DNA of 64,000 nt from Hoylesella loescheii DSM 19665 = JCM 12249 = ATCC 15930 (GCF_000378085.1 NZ_KB899214.1:1-64000); one strand, 5' to 3'; counted from the first letter of the stretch, positions 8,999 through 18,524 are shown. Translations and numbers: made by a program. Notes: generated by a model from the sequence alone, not told the origin.

Positions 8999-11900
8999 CT
9001 ATTCGGTCAGTCTTAGAATATAAGCAACTATACTGGTTGGATGTTTCTCTATATAAGAACGCAACCAGTCTTCGTTAGGCTTAACCTTATTATTAACCAA
9101 GCGACTGATAACAGGATTCAAGTTTCCATACATGCCAAGCATACCTGGTAGCAAGATTCTTTTTACTTTTGGATTGGCAATTAGTAGTGCCAACACGCGA
9201 GCTTGCTGATTGGTGAAGTTGGTGAAATTCAATATCTGCTCAACAACTTCTTTGTCCGTAAAGATAAAGTGGTCGTATAGCTGTATGATTAATTTATCTA
9301 TCTTGCTGGTTACCGCCTGTGTATGATCAGAAATGTTCACCTCCAGCTTTACGTCCATTCGTTTATATCCACGTGCTTCGTATTCTTGAACAATCTCATT
9401 TCTCATCCGATGGTAGCGTTCCATCTCTTCGAAAAGCTGTTGACGTATTTCCAATTGTAGCAGTTCTGCCTCTACGCGTTTCATTAACTGCAATATTTCG
9501 AGACGAGGAACAGTTGCAGCTACAGCTTCTAGCTTCGTTATCTCTTCTAAAAGGGCAGAACTCACCTCGTCAATAACCAATTTGGAAACCCGTTTCGCAA
9601 AACGATGGAGTTCATCGGTAAGTTCCAATAGGGCGTCATCAGTGAAAATGTGGTTATAATCTGCCTCCGCTTTTTCCATATCTGCTTTTATTTCCGCCAG
9701 ATGGCGATGACGAAGAGCGTTGCCCAACATTTCAATGTGATGTTCCATCATACTGTTGACGTGTTGTATCACCAAGCAGCCGTCCACGGTAGTTTTATAT
9801 TTTCTCACATTATCAGTAAAATTCCGATATTGTTGAAACCACAAACTATTCTGTAGAACTCTTTCGCCAATCTCAGAAACCTTGTCTTGAGCCAAAGCAG
9901 CCTCAGAATCTTCCAACATCTTCATGCAGTCGTATGCCTTAACATGCTGTAACTCTCCAATCTGTTTCCTTAGCATTTTAGATAATAAGAGCGCCATGTC
10001 ACGATTTTTATACATGATGCGTTCGGAGAGTGTACTGATTTGCTGACTTGTCTGTTCAGGCCCTACCTCCAAAGTATGTATATCTTCCATGAGCTGCTTA
10101 ATCTGCTCTTGTTCGTCTTCACTCAGCAGTGCAGCAATCTTTTTCATTCCCAAGGTACGCCCTTTCAAGTCGCTTATACGTAGTCTAATTTGTCGTTTGC
10201 GCTCTTGCTTTCTGCGCAAATGCATCCAAAGGAAAATAGCCAGTAATGCCAATATGATCAAGAATACAATCAGCACGGAACGTATAGAACTCACATCAGT
10301 ATCGAAAACCACATATTCAGGCATACTTTCTTCTCCAGGCTTCATCTTTAGCACGCCAATTTCGGATACCAAATATAATGTACGACCTATGCGGAAGGAC
10401 GATTTTGAGTTGAACTGAATGTCTTTGAAGTAATACCCGGTTTCTTTCGTCTTTCCATCCATGATGGCATATTTCTGTACGCCAAACTCTGGGAAAGCGT
10501 AAAAAAGCGAATCGTCAATAGATAATAGATGATTGTATCCGTTCAGGTTGAGTGTATCTTGGCGGTTTGGGGTCACCAATGTGTGGTTGGTGAGTACTGT
10601 TAGGGTTGGCTGATACCCCCCTGATACAAACAAATCTCGGATAAAGGTCAGGTTTTTCGACCCAGGAATGGTAAGATACTGTCCTTTGTCGGCATATAAT
10701 ATACCATCGTCCATCGTTCCTATATAAAGGCCACCCGTTCCTGTGGATGCGAAGAAAGACGTGATATATTTGTCTTCCATACCCTTAACCGATTTGGCTG
10801 TACCATTTCCGTCAACGATCATCAACCCGTCTTGTACGCCCAGATATATTCTTTCTTCCTGACCTACATTTTCAAGATGAAGGGCTGTTACTTTCTTTTC
10901 AGATTTGTACAGGGTCCTAATATTAGAGAATACCTCGTTTTGCAGATTGCTGCCATCAACATCCACAGCTCGCAATTCTGAGCGATCGTTCACATAGAAT
11001 AGTCGCCTGTTGTTGGTAATGGCCATTTCCGTCACCTGTTCTTCCTTGGGAAGTGAATACACTTTCACCGCCACGCTGTCGCCCACAGGTTGCCTGAACA
11101 CTTCATTTTGACTGTTCAGATAGTAGGCCTCGCTGTCATTAGCGCAAGCAGAGACAACTATTCCTTTGTTATTAAAATAGCCAGAATGGAAAGGTATCCT
11201 CCAAAATGCATTGTCGGTAATGAAGATAGATGTTTCCGAACGATGGTCTGGTAGCAGTATGTTGTGACATCCTTTCGGGAAATCTCTTCTAAGTGGGATG
11301 GTAATAAAGTGCTTCAAGTCTTCGCTGATGACCATAGAGTGGCTGCGTAGGATATAATGCACCTTGCCCACTCGGTAATAGAAACGAGGAATAAATGGTA
11401 GGTCGATCGTTTTGATGGACTTTCCCCATGCGTCTTCAATATAGATTCTCTTTCCCGAAAGAGAGCATACCTCATCGCCATACACTGTTACATACTGTAC
11501 CTTTTCACCTTTATGCAACCGTGAGATTTTGCCACTTTTCAAATCTATCCGTAGCAGTCCATCGATGGAAGCTGCAAAAAGGTAGTTCTGACCGTAAGGA
11601 CAGAGGTTGTAGATGATATGTGGCATGCCCGCCTTTGCTGTCGGACTATCAAGTGCTGGATACAACAATGAGAAACTATTGTCGCTTCGCAGTAAATAAA
11701 GTCCTTGACTGGTTGCCACAAAGATGCCACTCGGGGTGATGGCAAAGTCGTAGGCAGAGTATTCTTTATCTTTAAAAAGTATGCCATAGGTTTGCTCATG
11801 TCGCATCTTACCTTTGTGCAGCCGCCACTTCTGAAAGCCCGAGTTTCGCCCTCCCAGCCAACAGGTTGTGTCGCCGCTGGCATGAGGATGTGTTGCAATC

Positions 11901-12133
11901 TTATAGATTCTGTCAGTACCAGTGATATAAGCCGACACCTTATTTCCGTCTACATGCCATATCTTTCCCGACTCTCCACCTATCCAAAAGGTAGAATCAG
12001 CGTCAGCAGATACTGAAGCCAACCTTTCACCTATATAATATTCGTTCTCTCCGAGTGTCTTCATCTGGTTAGAATCAGAACATCCGTAGAGCACGATAGA
12101 GGTGATTATGATTATGTAGACTTTCTTTAGCAT
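8999..12133 (-). CDS. Lipoprotein-like propeller sensor with one transmembrane helix and a large helical cytoplasmic part
   Basis: Protein of 1044 residues. The N-terminus is lipoprotein-like (VLYGC, Cys18). Residues of about 30-600 hold repeated beta-blade motifs (WLGGRNSGFQKW, YIGTMDDGILYAD) like the ligand-sensing propellers of Bacteroidetes hybrid two-component systems. One clear transmembrane helix spans about 616-637 and is followed by RRKQERKR. The last 407 residues are almost entirely helical with heptad-like stretches. No histidine kinase, receiver, AraC or LuxR motif is visible. The final 100 residues contain a possible DNA-binding-like segment (NQQARVLALLIANPK..GNLNPVISRLVNN). It probably senses a sugar in the periplasm and signals inward. 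The neighbouring operon is the likely target. A lipid anchor and a transmembrane helix together would be odd, so the N-terminus may be a plain signal peptide. Confidence 0.7.
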   Translation of the reverse strand: MLKKVYIIIITSIVLYGCSDSNQMKTLGENEYYIGERLASVSADADSTFWIGGESGKIWHVDGNKVSAYITGTDRIYKIATHPHASGDTTCWLGGRNSGFQKWRLHKGKMRHEQTYGILFKDKEYSAYDFAITPSGIFVATSQGLYLLRSDNSFSLLYPALDSPTAKAGMPHIIYNLCPYGQNYLFAASIDGLLRIDLKSGKISRLHKGEKVQYVTVYGDEVCSLSGKRIYIEDAWGKSIKTIDLPFIPRFYYRVGKVHYILRSHSMVISEDLKHFITIPLRRDFPKGCHNILLPDHRSETSIFITDNAFWRIPFHSGYFNNKGIVVSACANDSEAYYLNSQNEVFRQPVGDSVAVKVYSLPKEEQVTEMAITNNRRLFYVNDRSELRAVDVDGSNLQNEVFSNIRTLYKSEKKVTALHLENVGQEERIYLGVQDGLMIVDGNGTAKSVKGMEDKYITSFFASTGTGGLYIGTMDDGILYADKGQYLTIPGSKNLTFIRDLFVSGGYQPTLTVLTNHTLVTPNRQDTLNLNGYNHLLSIDDSLFYAFPEFGVQKYAIMDGKTKETGYYFKDIQFNSKSSFRIGRTLYLVSEIGVLKMKPGEESMPEYVVFDTDVSSIRSVLIVFLIILALLAIFLWMHLRRKQERKRQIRLRISDLKGRTLGMKKIAALLSEDEQEQIKQLMEDIHTLEVGPEQTSQQISTLSERIMYKNRDMALLLSKMLRKQIGELQHVKAYDCMKMLEDSEAALAQDKVSEIGERVLQNSLWFQQYRNFTDNVRKYKTTVDGCLVIQHVNSMMEHHIEMLGNALRHRHLAEIKADMEKAEADYNHIFTDDALLELTDELHRFAKRVSKLVIDEVSSALLEEITKLEAVAATVPRLEILQLMKRVEAELLQLEIRQQLFEEMERYHRMRNEIVQEYEARGYKRMDVKLEVNISDHTQAVTSKIDKLIIQLYDHFIFTDKEVVEQILNFTNFTNQQARVLALLIANPKVKRILLPGMLGMYGNLNPVISRLVNNKVKPNEDWLRSYIEKHPTSIVAYILRLTE

Positions 12134-12157
12134 GGGTTTAGTGGGTAGATCCTAGTG

Positions 12158-12165
12158 CAAAGATA
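12158..12165 (-). promoter_or_regulatory. -7 box of the sensor gene
   Basis: Minus strand reads TATCTTTG, 25 bp before the ATG at 12133; matches TAnnTTTG. Confidence 0.55.
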
Positions 12166-12218
12166 TATAAAAATTATTATATAAACTATATTGGGCAGAG
12201 GGAATTCAATTAAATAGA

Positions 12219-12806
12219 TATGGTAGCTCGGGATAAAACACAATCGTTATGTGGAGTATCGGGTGGCGCTAGTTGGTGAGATATCCATTCGTTAATTTTC
12301 TAAACTTGCTCACCAAATCATCGCATCTCATCCCGAATTCACGTAACGTTTGATACCAGCTTGGCACTATCTAGGCGGTTCTTCCCACAGCCTATCACCA
12401 CCAGCAACTCACCCTTCCAACCTCCAAACGCCATCATTCACGCCTCACCCGATAAGCTCTTGTAATGAACTTTTTAAGCTCCCGCCTTGTTATAGCTAAG
12501 ATGGAACCCTGTTCCAGATAAGTTGGAACAGCATTCCAATTCAACTGGAACAGCATTCCAGATGATATGGAACTGCCGTCCAAAACAGATATAACACGGC
12601 GGTTAATCTAATAATACATCATCAAGGCTTAGAAAGCACATTTTCGGAACGATGAAAATGTGCACGACGGAATGGTTAATTGCCGAGTGCGGGATAAAAT
12701 ACCATGCCTTTTAAACAAGAACCGACTGGTAAGAAAATGGCTATCTCGCCAGCTGACGCCACGCGGTAGTTGTCAAAATGATTGTGTTTTATCCCGAACT
12801 CGCATA
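12219..12806 (-). mobile_element. 588-bp terminal-inverted-repeat element, copy A
   Basis: The right end TTATCCCGAACTCGCATA (12789-12806) is the reverse complement, with few changes, of the left end (12219-12236, ..GCTCGGGATAA). The element is flanked by a perfect 10-bp direct repeat TAAATAGATA (12211-12220 and 12805-12814, overlapping the ends by two bases). Its inside aligns in reverse orientation with copies C and D, including GTGAATTCGGGATAA, the AAGCTCNNG segment and four 22-bp dyads at 12488-12575. It holds no open reading frame that is kept between copies. It occupies almost the whole gap between the sensor gene and metA. Confidence 0.8.
12488..12575. repeat. Four-unit 22-bp dyad array in copy A
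   Basis: Units start at 12488, 12510, 12532 and 12554. The best unit is TGTTCCA-N7-TGGAACA plus one base. The outermost unit (12488) keeps only one arm. Confidence 0.8.
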
Positions 12807-12918
12807 AATAGATAGAAGTTTACGAATTATTCTTGCCAATTGCATTAATCTTTATTTCGTTCACCATATTCCTATCCTCTAACCACTGTTTACGCTTTCT
12901 CGTTTCACCAAAAATTGC

Positions 12919-12926
12919 TACCTTTG
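12919..12926 (+). promoter_or_regulatory. -7 box of metA
   Basis: TACCTTTG matches TAnnTTTG. It predicts a leader of roughly 90 bases before the metA ATG. That leader contains a small hairpin, GCAAAAG (12952-12958) with CTTTTGC (12965-12971). I see no recognisable SAM riboswitch core in it. Confidence 0.55.
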
Positions 12927-13024
12927 CATAAGGCCAGCGCGAAAACGAGGTGCAAAAGCAAGCCCTTTTGCCGATTGTTCGTGTTCCCCTGTCCGAGTTT
13001 TAGCTTTGTTTAAAGTAAGCCGTA

Positions 13025-13942
13025 ATGCCACTACGTATCCCCGATAAGTTACCCGCCATAGACATACTCATGCGTGAGAATATCTTCGTGATGGACAATT
13101 CTCGAGCCACCACGCAAGACATTCGGCCGCTTCGAATTGTTGTGCTCAACCTTATGCCGTTGAAAATAACAACCGAAACCGATCTTATACGCCTGCTTTC
13201 CAATACGCCCCTGCAATTGGAGGTGAGCTTTATGAAGCTTCAAAGTCATACGCCCAAGAACACGCCCATAGCACACATGATGAGCTTTTATGAAGATTTC
13301 GCCACGATGCGTAACCAGAAGTTCGACGGCATGATTGTTACGGGGGCGCCAGTAGAGCATCTGCCGTTCGAGGAAGTGAGCTATTGGGACGAGGTTACGG
13401 AGATTTTCGAGTGGGCTAAAACCCATGTAACCAGTACGCTTTATATCTGCTGGGCAGCACAAGCAGGACTGTATTACCATTATGGCATAGCCAAGCATCC
13501 GTTAAAAGAGAAGATGTTTGGTGTGTTTGAACAGACTCCACTGTTGCCTTTGCTGCCAATCTTCCGCGGTTTCGACAACCATTTCAACATGCCACATAGT
13601 CGTCACACGGAAGTTAGGCGAGAAGACATCTCGCAAAACGAGGCCTTAACGCTTGTAGTAGAGTCTGAATATAGCGGTGTAGGCATGGTGATGGCGCGTG
13701 GCGGACGCGAGTTTTTCATCATGGGACACCTTGAATACGCGCCCAATACCCTTGATACGGAGTTCAAACGCGACTGGGGAAAGCGCACAGATGTATCTCT
13801 TCCGCAGCATTATTACCCCAATAACGATCCCACGCAGCCACCACTCGTAACGTGGAGAGCGCATGCCAACCTGCTGTTTAGCAATTGGATAAACTATTAT
13901 GTATATCAGGAGACCCCATACAATATCAACGACATTAAATAA
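13025..13942 (+). CDS. metA: Homoserine O-acyltransferase MetA, acetyl-type specificity
   Basis: Cytosolic enzyme of methionine synthesis that acylates homoserine. Length 305 matches the MetA family. Catalytic residues are where expected: Cys142 (in YICWAAQAG), His235 and Glu237 (GHLEY). The residue that sets acyl-CoA choice is Glu111 (TGAPVEH). Published work on Bacillus cereus MetA showed that Glu at this position favours acetyl-CoA and Gly favours succinyl-CoA. So this protein is predicted to be an acetyltransferase despite the usual succinyltransferase name. It is followed 12 bp later by a U32 gene, probably co-transcribed. The ATG at 13025 follows a promoter box at 12919. Confidence 0.95.
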   Translation: MPLRIPDKLPAIDILMRENIFVMDNSRATTQDIRPLRIVVLNLMPLKITTETDLIRLLSNTPLQLEVSFMKLQSHTPKNTPIAHMMSFYEDFATMRNQKFDGMIVTGAPVEHLPFEEVSYWDEVTEIFEWAKTHVTSTLYICWAAQAGLYYHYGIAKHPLKEKMFGVFEQTPLLPLLPIFRGFDNHFNMPHSRHTEVRREDISQNEALTLVVESEYSGVGMVMARGGREFFIMGHLEYAPNTLDTEFKRDWGKRTDVSLPQHYYPNNDPTQPPLVTWRAHANLLFSNWINYYVYQETPYNINDIK

Positions 13943-13954
13943 AACCATAGGCGA

Positions 13955-15817
13955 ATGAGACACCTTGAGTTACTAGCTCCAGCCAAAAACCTAGAATGCG
14001 GTATGGCAGCCGTTGACCACGGAGCCGATGCCGTGTACACTGGCGCGAGCCGATTTGGCGCAAGGGCTGCAGCAGGAAACAGCGTTGCCGACATCGCCGA
14101 GCTGTGCACATACGCTCATCGCTTTGGGGTGAAGGTGTATGTTACGGTAAACACCATTGTGTACGAAGATGAACTGGACGATACGCAACGCCTTATATGG
14201 GACCTGTATCGAGCAGGTGCTGACGCCATATTGGTGCAAGACATGGGCTTACTTAAAATGCAGCTACCTAAAATTGCCTTGCACGCCAGCACGCAAACAG
14301 ATAATCGCTCGGCCGAGAAAGTAAATTGGCTGCTAGAGCATGGCTTTGAGCGTGTGGTTTTGGCTCGAGAACTCGCGATTGACGAGATAAGGGCCATCCA
14401 CGAACGACTTCCGCAGGCCGAACTTGAAGTTTTTGTGCACGGCGCGCTATGTGTTAGCTATTCGGGCGTGTGCTATGTGTCGCAGCATTGCTTCTCGCGT
14501 AGTGCCAATCGTGGTGCTTGCGCGCAGTTCTGTCGTATGAAGTTCGACCTGATAGATGCTTCAGGAAATGTCATCGAACGACAACGCTACTTGCTTTCGA
14601 TGAAAGACCTCAGCCAGATAGAGCATTTGGAGGAGCTGGCAGAGGCTGGCGCCACTTCGTTTAAAATAGAAGGGCGACTTAAAGACATAGCATACGTTAA
14701 GAATGTAGTATCTGCTTATAGTCAAAAGCTGAACCAATTGGTGCGAAAATATCCGCAACGCTACTGCCGTGCATCACTTGGCAAGGTGGAATATGCCTTC
14801 GAACCCAGCTTGAAAAAGACCTTTAATCGTGGTTATACCGACTATTTTGCCAGGGGAAGGCAACAGGGTATTGCCTCTTTTGATACACCTAAGGCCATGG
14901 GCGAACATGTTGGACATGTGAAGGAGTTGCGTGGCAATTCGTTTAATGTGGCTTCTACGGCTAGCTTTGCTAATGGCGACGGACTTTGTTTCATCAATTC
15001 CGATCGCGAATTGGTGGGCTTTCGGGTGAACCGAGCTGAGGGCAACCGCCTCTTTCCACTGAAAATGCCCGAAGGGTTGAAACCTGGTATGTCGCTCTAT
15101 CGTAACAATGATGAGGCTTTCGGCAAGGTGTTGGCTCGCCAAACAGCCGTGCGAAAGGTGCCTTTGCACATGAAGTTGCGGCTGACAAGCGATGGGGTGG
15201 AGCTTGAAACGGCCATTGTGCATGGTGGCGAATATGTGCAACGACGTGTAGACCATTTGCAATGCGAGCACCAGCAGGCACAAAAGCCACAACGCGAGAA
15301 TATCGTTAGGCAGCTAACTAAGCTTGGCAGTACGCCTTATACATGTTCCGAGGTTGAATTGGACCCTGCGGTTGAAGGGCTTTTTATTCCTTCGAGCCTC
15401 TTGGCCGACCTGCGTAGACGAGCCACTGACGCGCTGATGAACCCGCCATTGAACCTTACCGACGAACCACGAACGTTGCCCACGCCTCCCGAACGCAAAC
15501 AAACGTTGGCATGGACACCACAATACAAACGGCATTCGTACCTTTACAATGCCTCCAATCACTTATCTAAGGCCTTTTACGAAGAGGAGGGATTGAAGGG
15601 ACTTGACGATGCTTTTGAGGTGAAAAAGCCCCAACCCGCAGAGGCTCTGTTGATGCAATGCCGCCATTGCATACGCTTCTCGCTGGGTCATTGTGTGAAA
15701 TATGGTGGCACAAAACCCACATGGAAAGAACCGCTTTACCTGCAATTGGGTGACAATAGGCGGTTCAGGCTTGACTTTAATTGTGCCGAATGTCAAATGG
15801 ACTTATATGCTGAATGA
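13955..15817 (+). CDS. U32 peptidase-family protein, RlhA-like
   Basis: Protein of 620 residues. The U32 signature is present around residues 157-175 (EVFVHGALCVSYSG and then VC, VS). A cysteine cluster follows (SQHCFSRSANRGACAQFC), and another lies at the C-terminus (CRHCIRFSLGHC and CAEC). Long U32 members with this C-terminal extension resemble E. coli RlhA, needed for a 23S rRNA cytidine hydroxylation, whereas shorter TrhP acts on tRNA. The cysteines probably bind an iron-sulfur cluster. RNA modification is therefore more likely than proteolysis. It overlaps no neighbour; the next gene starts one base after its stop. Confidence 0.8.
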   Translation: MRHLELLAPAKNLECGMAAVDHGADAVYTGASRFGARAAAGNSVADIAELCTYAHRFGVKVYVTVNTIVYEDELDDTQRLIWDLYRAGADAILVQDMGLLKMQLPKIALHASTQTDNRSAEKVNWLLEHGFERVVLARELAIDEIRAIHERLPQAELEVFVHGALCVSYSGVCYVSQHCFSRSANRGACAQFCRMKFDLIDASGNVIERQRYLLSMKDLSQIEHLEELAEAGATSFKIEGRLKDIAYVKNVVSAYSQKLNQLVRKYPQRYCRASLGKVEYAFEPSLKKTFNRGYTDYFARGRQQGIASFDTPKAMGEHVGHVKELRGNSFNVASTASFANGDGLCFINSDRELVGFRVNRAEGNRLFPLKMPEGLKPGMSLYRNNDEAFGKVLARQTAVRKVPLHMKLRLTSDGVELETAIVHGGEYVQRRVDHLQCEHQQAQKPQRENIVRQLTKLGSTPYTCSEVELDPAVEGLFIPSSLLADLRRRATDALMNPPLNLTDEPRTLPTPPERKQTLAWTPQYKRHSYLYNASNHLSKAFYEEEGLKGLDDAFEVKKPQPAEALLMQCRHCIRFSLGHCVKYGGTKPTWKEPLYLQLGDNRRFRLDFNCAECQMDLYAE

Positions 15818-15818
15818 T

Positions 15819-16817
15819 ATGAAAAAGGGATTGTCGCTTTACATCATGGCTTTGTGTGTAATGGTGTTGCTGTTTTCGGGCTGTTACCATCAGCAGCCAA
15901 AGCACAACGAAGGCACGGCCGACTTGACCGAAGAGCAACTCGACTCGCTTTCGTTTTCGGCCTCGCATCATTATTCTAACAACTATAACTTCGTGGTGAA
16001 GGCCGACTCACTCCCCCTTATCAGGCAGCAACCCGAAGAACTTGTCACCGATGTTGCCCTCGATACGCTTTACGTTAAGCGCCACGATCATGTGGCGGTG
16101 GCCGATATCCGTATTGTTCCTGCAAGTGGCGAAGACTCTGTTTGGGTGCAGTTGGCGCGCGACCAGTCTACCTTTGGGTGGATAAACGAGTCGCAGCTGT
16201 TGCCTTCTGTCGTCCCCGACGATCCCATTTCGCAGTTTATCTCCACCTTCTCGGATGTGCATTTGCTCATCTTCTTGGTGGTGATATGCGTTATCGGCAT
16301 GTTGTATTTGGCGCTTAAAATTGTTCGTGCAAAGGCCTTTTTGGTGCATGTTCGCGACATCGACTCGTTCTATCCCACACTCTTGGCCTTGCTTGTAGCT
16401 GCTTCGGCAACGTTTTATGCCAGCATTCAGCTGTTCGCGGCCGACACTTGGCGACATTTCTACTATCATCCCACACTCAATCCGTTCTCCGTTCCGCTGT
16501 TGCTTTCCGTTTTTCTCACCTCTGTTTGGGCTATTCTTATCATCGGTTTAGCCACGATAGACGATGTTCGGCATAAGCTTCCGTTTAGCGATGCCATGCT
16601 CTATCTGTGCGGTTTGGCAGGCGTTTGTGCGGTAAACTACATCGTTTTCAGCATTAGCACGCTTTATTATGTGGGCTACCCCTTGCTCCTTAGTTACTGC
16701 TATTGGGCTATTCGACGTTATTTAGCTTACAATCGTAGTCGTTTTACTTGTGGAAACTGCGGTGCAGCTTTGCATGCCAAAGGGCGTTGTCCACATTGTG
16801 GGTCGTTCAATCAATGA
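15819..16817 (+). CDS. Zinc-ribbon membrane protein with lipoprotein-like N-terminus
   Basis: I start at the ATG right after the U32 stop (MKKGLSLYIMALCVMVLLFSG then Cys), which gives a lipobox LFSGC. About 120 soluble residues follow, with an SH3-like look (LYVKRHDHVAV, WVQL, FGWINESQLL). Then come five or so transmembrane helices (from VHLLIFLVVICVIGMLYL) and a C-terminal zinc ribbon with CGNCGAALHAKGRCPHCGS. The function is unknown. The zinc ribbon at the end of a membrane domain is found in several uncharacterised Bacteroidetes proteins. The upstream ATG at 15807 (MLND) is a weaker alternative. Confidence 0.7.
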   Translation: MKKGLSLYIMALCVMVLLFSGCYHQQPKHNEGTADLTEEQLDSLSFSASHHYSNNYNFVVKADSLPLIRQQPEELVTDVALDTLYVKRHDHVAVADIRIVPASGEDSVWVQLARDQSTFGWINESQLLPSVVPDDPISQFISTFSDVHLLIFLVVICVIGMLYLALKIVRAKAFLVHVRDIDSFYPTLLALLVAASATFYASIQLFAADTWRHFYYHPTLNPFSVPLLLSVFLTSVWAILIIGLATIDDVRHKLPFSDAMLYLCGLAGVCAVNYIVFSISTLYYVGYPLLLSYCYWAIRRYLAYNRSRFTCGNCGAALHAKGRCPHCGSFNQ

Positions 16818-16845
16818 TGGTTTGTAGCAACATCCTTATTAAGAA

Positions 16846-16884
16846 ACATCCCCCTTGTTGACTTTCGGTCAACAAGGGGGATGT
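16846..16884. terminator. Strong bidirectional-looking hairpin between convergent genes
   Basis: ACATCCCCCTTGTTGAC (16846-16862) pairs perfectly over 17 bp with GTCAACAAGGGGGATGT (16868-16884). The loop is five bases and CTTTTTC follows on the plus strand. It ends the 13025-16817 transcription unit and faces the MATE gene. Confidence 0.85.
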
Positions 16885-16915
16885 CTTTTTCTTCGCACTT
16901 TCTTCTGTTATTTTA

Positions 16916-18241
16916 TTACGTTTGCTGCAAAGCCCTTACGCCCTCAATACGTTTGAAGAGGTAGGTTTGTATCAATCCGCGGCTGGCAAGATAGAGAATA
17001 AAGGCCAACCAAAGAGCATGGTTTCCCAGATAAGGCGTTAACAAGTAGAACGTAGCAAAGAAAAGCAGGGCGGCCAAGGCCGACGAGGTGAGCATTCCGC
17101 GAGTGGCTGTTATGCCAATAAATACACCGTCCCACACGAAAGCGGCCATACCGGCTAATGGAAGTACGATGGTCCAACCGAAATAGGGTAGGGCAGAGCT
17201 GATTACTTGTTGTTCGTTAGTGAGCAATCCCAAAAATCCTCTCCCACCTAATATATATAATAAGGTGAAGGCAAGCACCATCGCGCCACCCCAAAAGAAC
17301 AAACGGTGAATGGTATCGTTGAATGCCAGCTTGTTTTTTGCACCATAATATTTGCCACCCACAGCCTCACCAGCATACGCAAAGCCGTCCATGAAGTACG
17401 AAAAGATGGTGTGAAGCTGGAGTAGAAGCGTGTTTACGGCTAGTATCATTGTGCCTTGCGCTGCCCCTGCCGACGTGAAAAAGAAGTTAACCGCCACTAG
17501 GAAGAGCGTGCGAAGAAAAATATCACGGTTCACTTTGAAAAAGGAGGCCATGGCAGAATGAGTGATTACGCCCTTCATATTAAAGTGAAGGCGCAACTTG
17601 GGACGGTATTGTGTGAGGAAAAACACCACGGCCGCGAACATTCCCGACCACTGTGCAACCAACGTTCCGATAGCAACGCCCTCGATATTCATGCCTGCAA
17701 AGAGCACCAAAGCTAAGCTAACGGCGATGTTTACCACGTTTTGCATGATGGAGATAAGCATGGGTATGCGTGTGTTTTGCATGCCAATGAACCATCCCAT
17801 GAAACCATATAGCCCCAACATAGCAGGTGCGCCCCAAATGCAGACATTGAAATAGCGCTGCGCCATTTGGCTGATTTCGGGTGTGGGATGCATTAAGAAC
17901 AATGCGCCTTGTGCGATGGGGTATTGCAAAATGATGATGACGAGGGCGATAAGCAGACCGATGAGCTGCGAACGAAGCAACAGTTTGGTCACCTCTTCAA
18001 GATTTCGTGCCCCGTAGGCTTGTGAGGTCATGCCGCTTGTTCCCATGCGTAAGAAACCGAATAACCAATAGATAACGTTGAAAATCATGCTACCCACGGC
18101 GATTGCACCGATGTATGCGGCATTACCTAGGTGTCCCATGATGGCCACATCCACCATTCCGAGCAGCGGAACGGTGATGTTCGATACGATAGAGGGGATG
18201 GCTATGTTGAGTATTTCTTTGTCGCGCGGTTTCATTTGCAT
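16916..18241 (-). CDS. MATE-family efflux transporter (DinF-like)
   Basis: Inner-membrane antiporter of about 440 residues with 12 predicted helices in two similar halves (IPSIVSNITVPLLGMVDVAIMGHL in the first; AGEAVGGKYYGA, AFVWDGVFIGITATRGML in the second). MATE proteins export drugs or metabolites using sodium or proton gradients. I start at the ATG at 18241 (MQMKPRDKE) because the 14 extra codons upstream are polar and unlike the family. ATG 18235 is equally plausible. It is a monocistronic minus-strand gene with its own terminator region shared at 16846. Confidence 0.88.
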   Translation of the reverse strand: MQMKPRDKEILNIAIPSIVSNITVPLLGMVDVAIMGHLGNAAYIGAIAVGSMIFNVIYWLFGFLRMGTSGMTSQAYGARNLEEVTKLLLRSQLIGLLIALVIIILQYPIAQGALFLMHPTPEISQMAQRYFNVCIWGAPAMLGLYGFMGWFIGMQNTRIPMLISIMQNVVNIAVSLALVLFAGMNIEGVAIGTLVAQWSGMFAAVVFFLTQYRPKLRLHFNMKGVITHSAMASFFKVNRDIFLRTLFLVAVNFFFTSAGAAQGTMILAVNTLLLQLHTIFSYFMDGFAYAGEAVGGKYYGAKNKLAFNDTIHRLFFWGGAMVLAFTLLYILGGRGFLGLLTNEQQVISSALPYFGWTIVLPLAGMAAFVWDGVFIGITATRGMLTSSALAALLFFATFYLLTPYLGNHALWLAFILYLASRGLIQTYLFKRIEGVRALQQT

Positions 18242-18496
18242 TCTTCTATTTTGGCTGGTTCTGTCTGTTATCTGCTTCCACACAGGGTAATTGAAGCAGG
18301 TTTAGGTAGCTAGCCCTTAATTGGTTGCGAAGTTAGCGATAATCGGATGAGTGAGCAAGTTTTGTTGGAAGAAAGTGTTTCTGTCGATGGTTGTTATTGT
18401 TGTGCGATTGTTTTCTTCTTCCTTTCGATTCTCCTTAATAGCGCGTGAAATGTTAAAACTTTACATTCACCCATTATTTTCTTTGATAAAGACTTG

Positions 18497-18511
18497 GTTT
18501 ATATTATAAAC
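18497..18511. promoter_or_regulatory. Operator-like dyad 1
   Basis: GTTTATATTATAAAC is a perfect dyad with a one-base centre, six bases upstream of the -7 box at 18517. Its near twin is at 18577. Confidence 0.65.
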
Positions 18512-18516
18512 TTATT

Positions 18517-18524
18517 TATCTTTG
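18517..18524 (+). promoter_or_regulatory. -7 box of the membrane protein/regulator operon
   Basis: TATCTTTG matches TAnnTTTG and lies between the two GTTTATA dyads, so a bound repressor would block it. Confidence 0.6.

Noticed and set aside
12488..12575. CRISPR array
   Set aside because: The units are short inverted repeats without unique spacers of usual length, and there are no cas genes.
12927..13024. SAM riboswitch in the metA leader
   Set aside because: Only a 7-bp hairpin is visible; none of the conserved riboswitch core features could be found.
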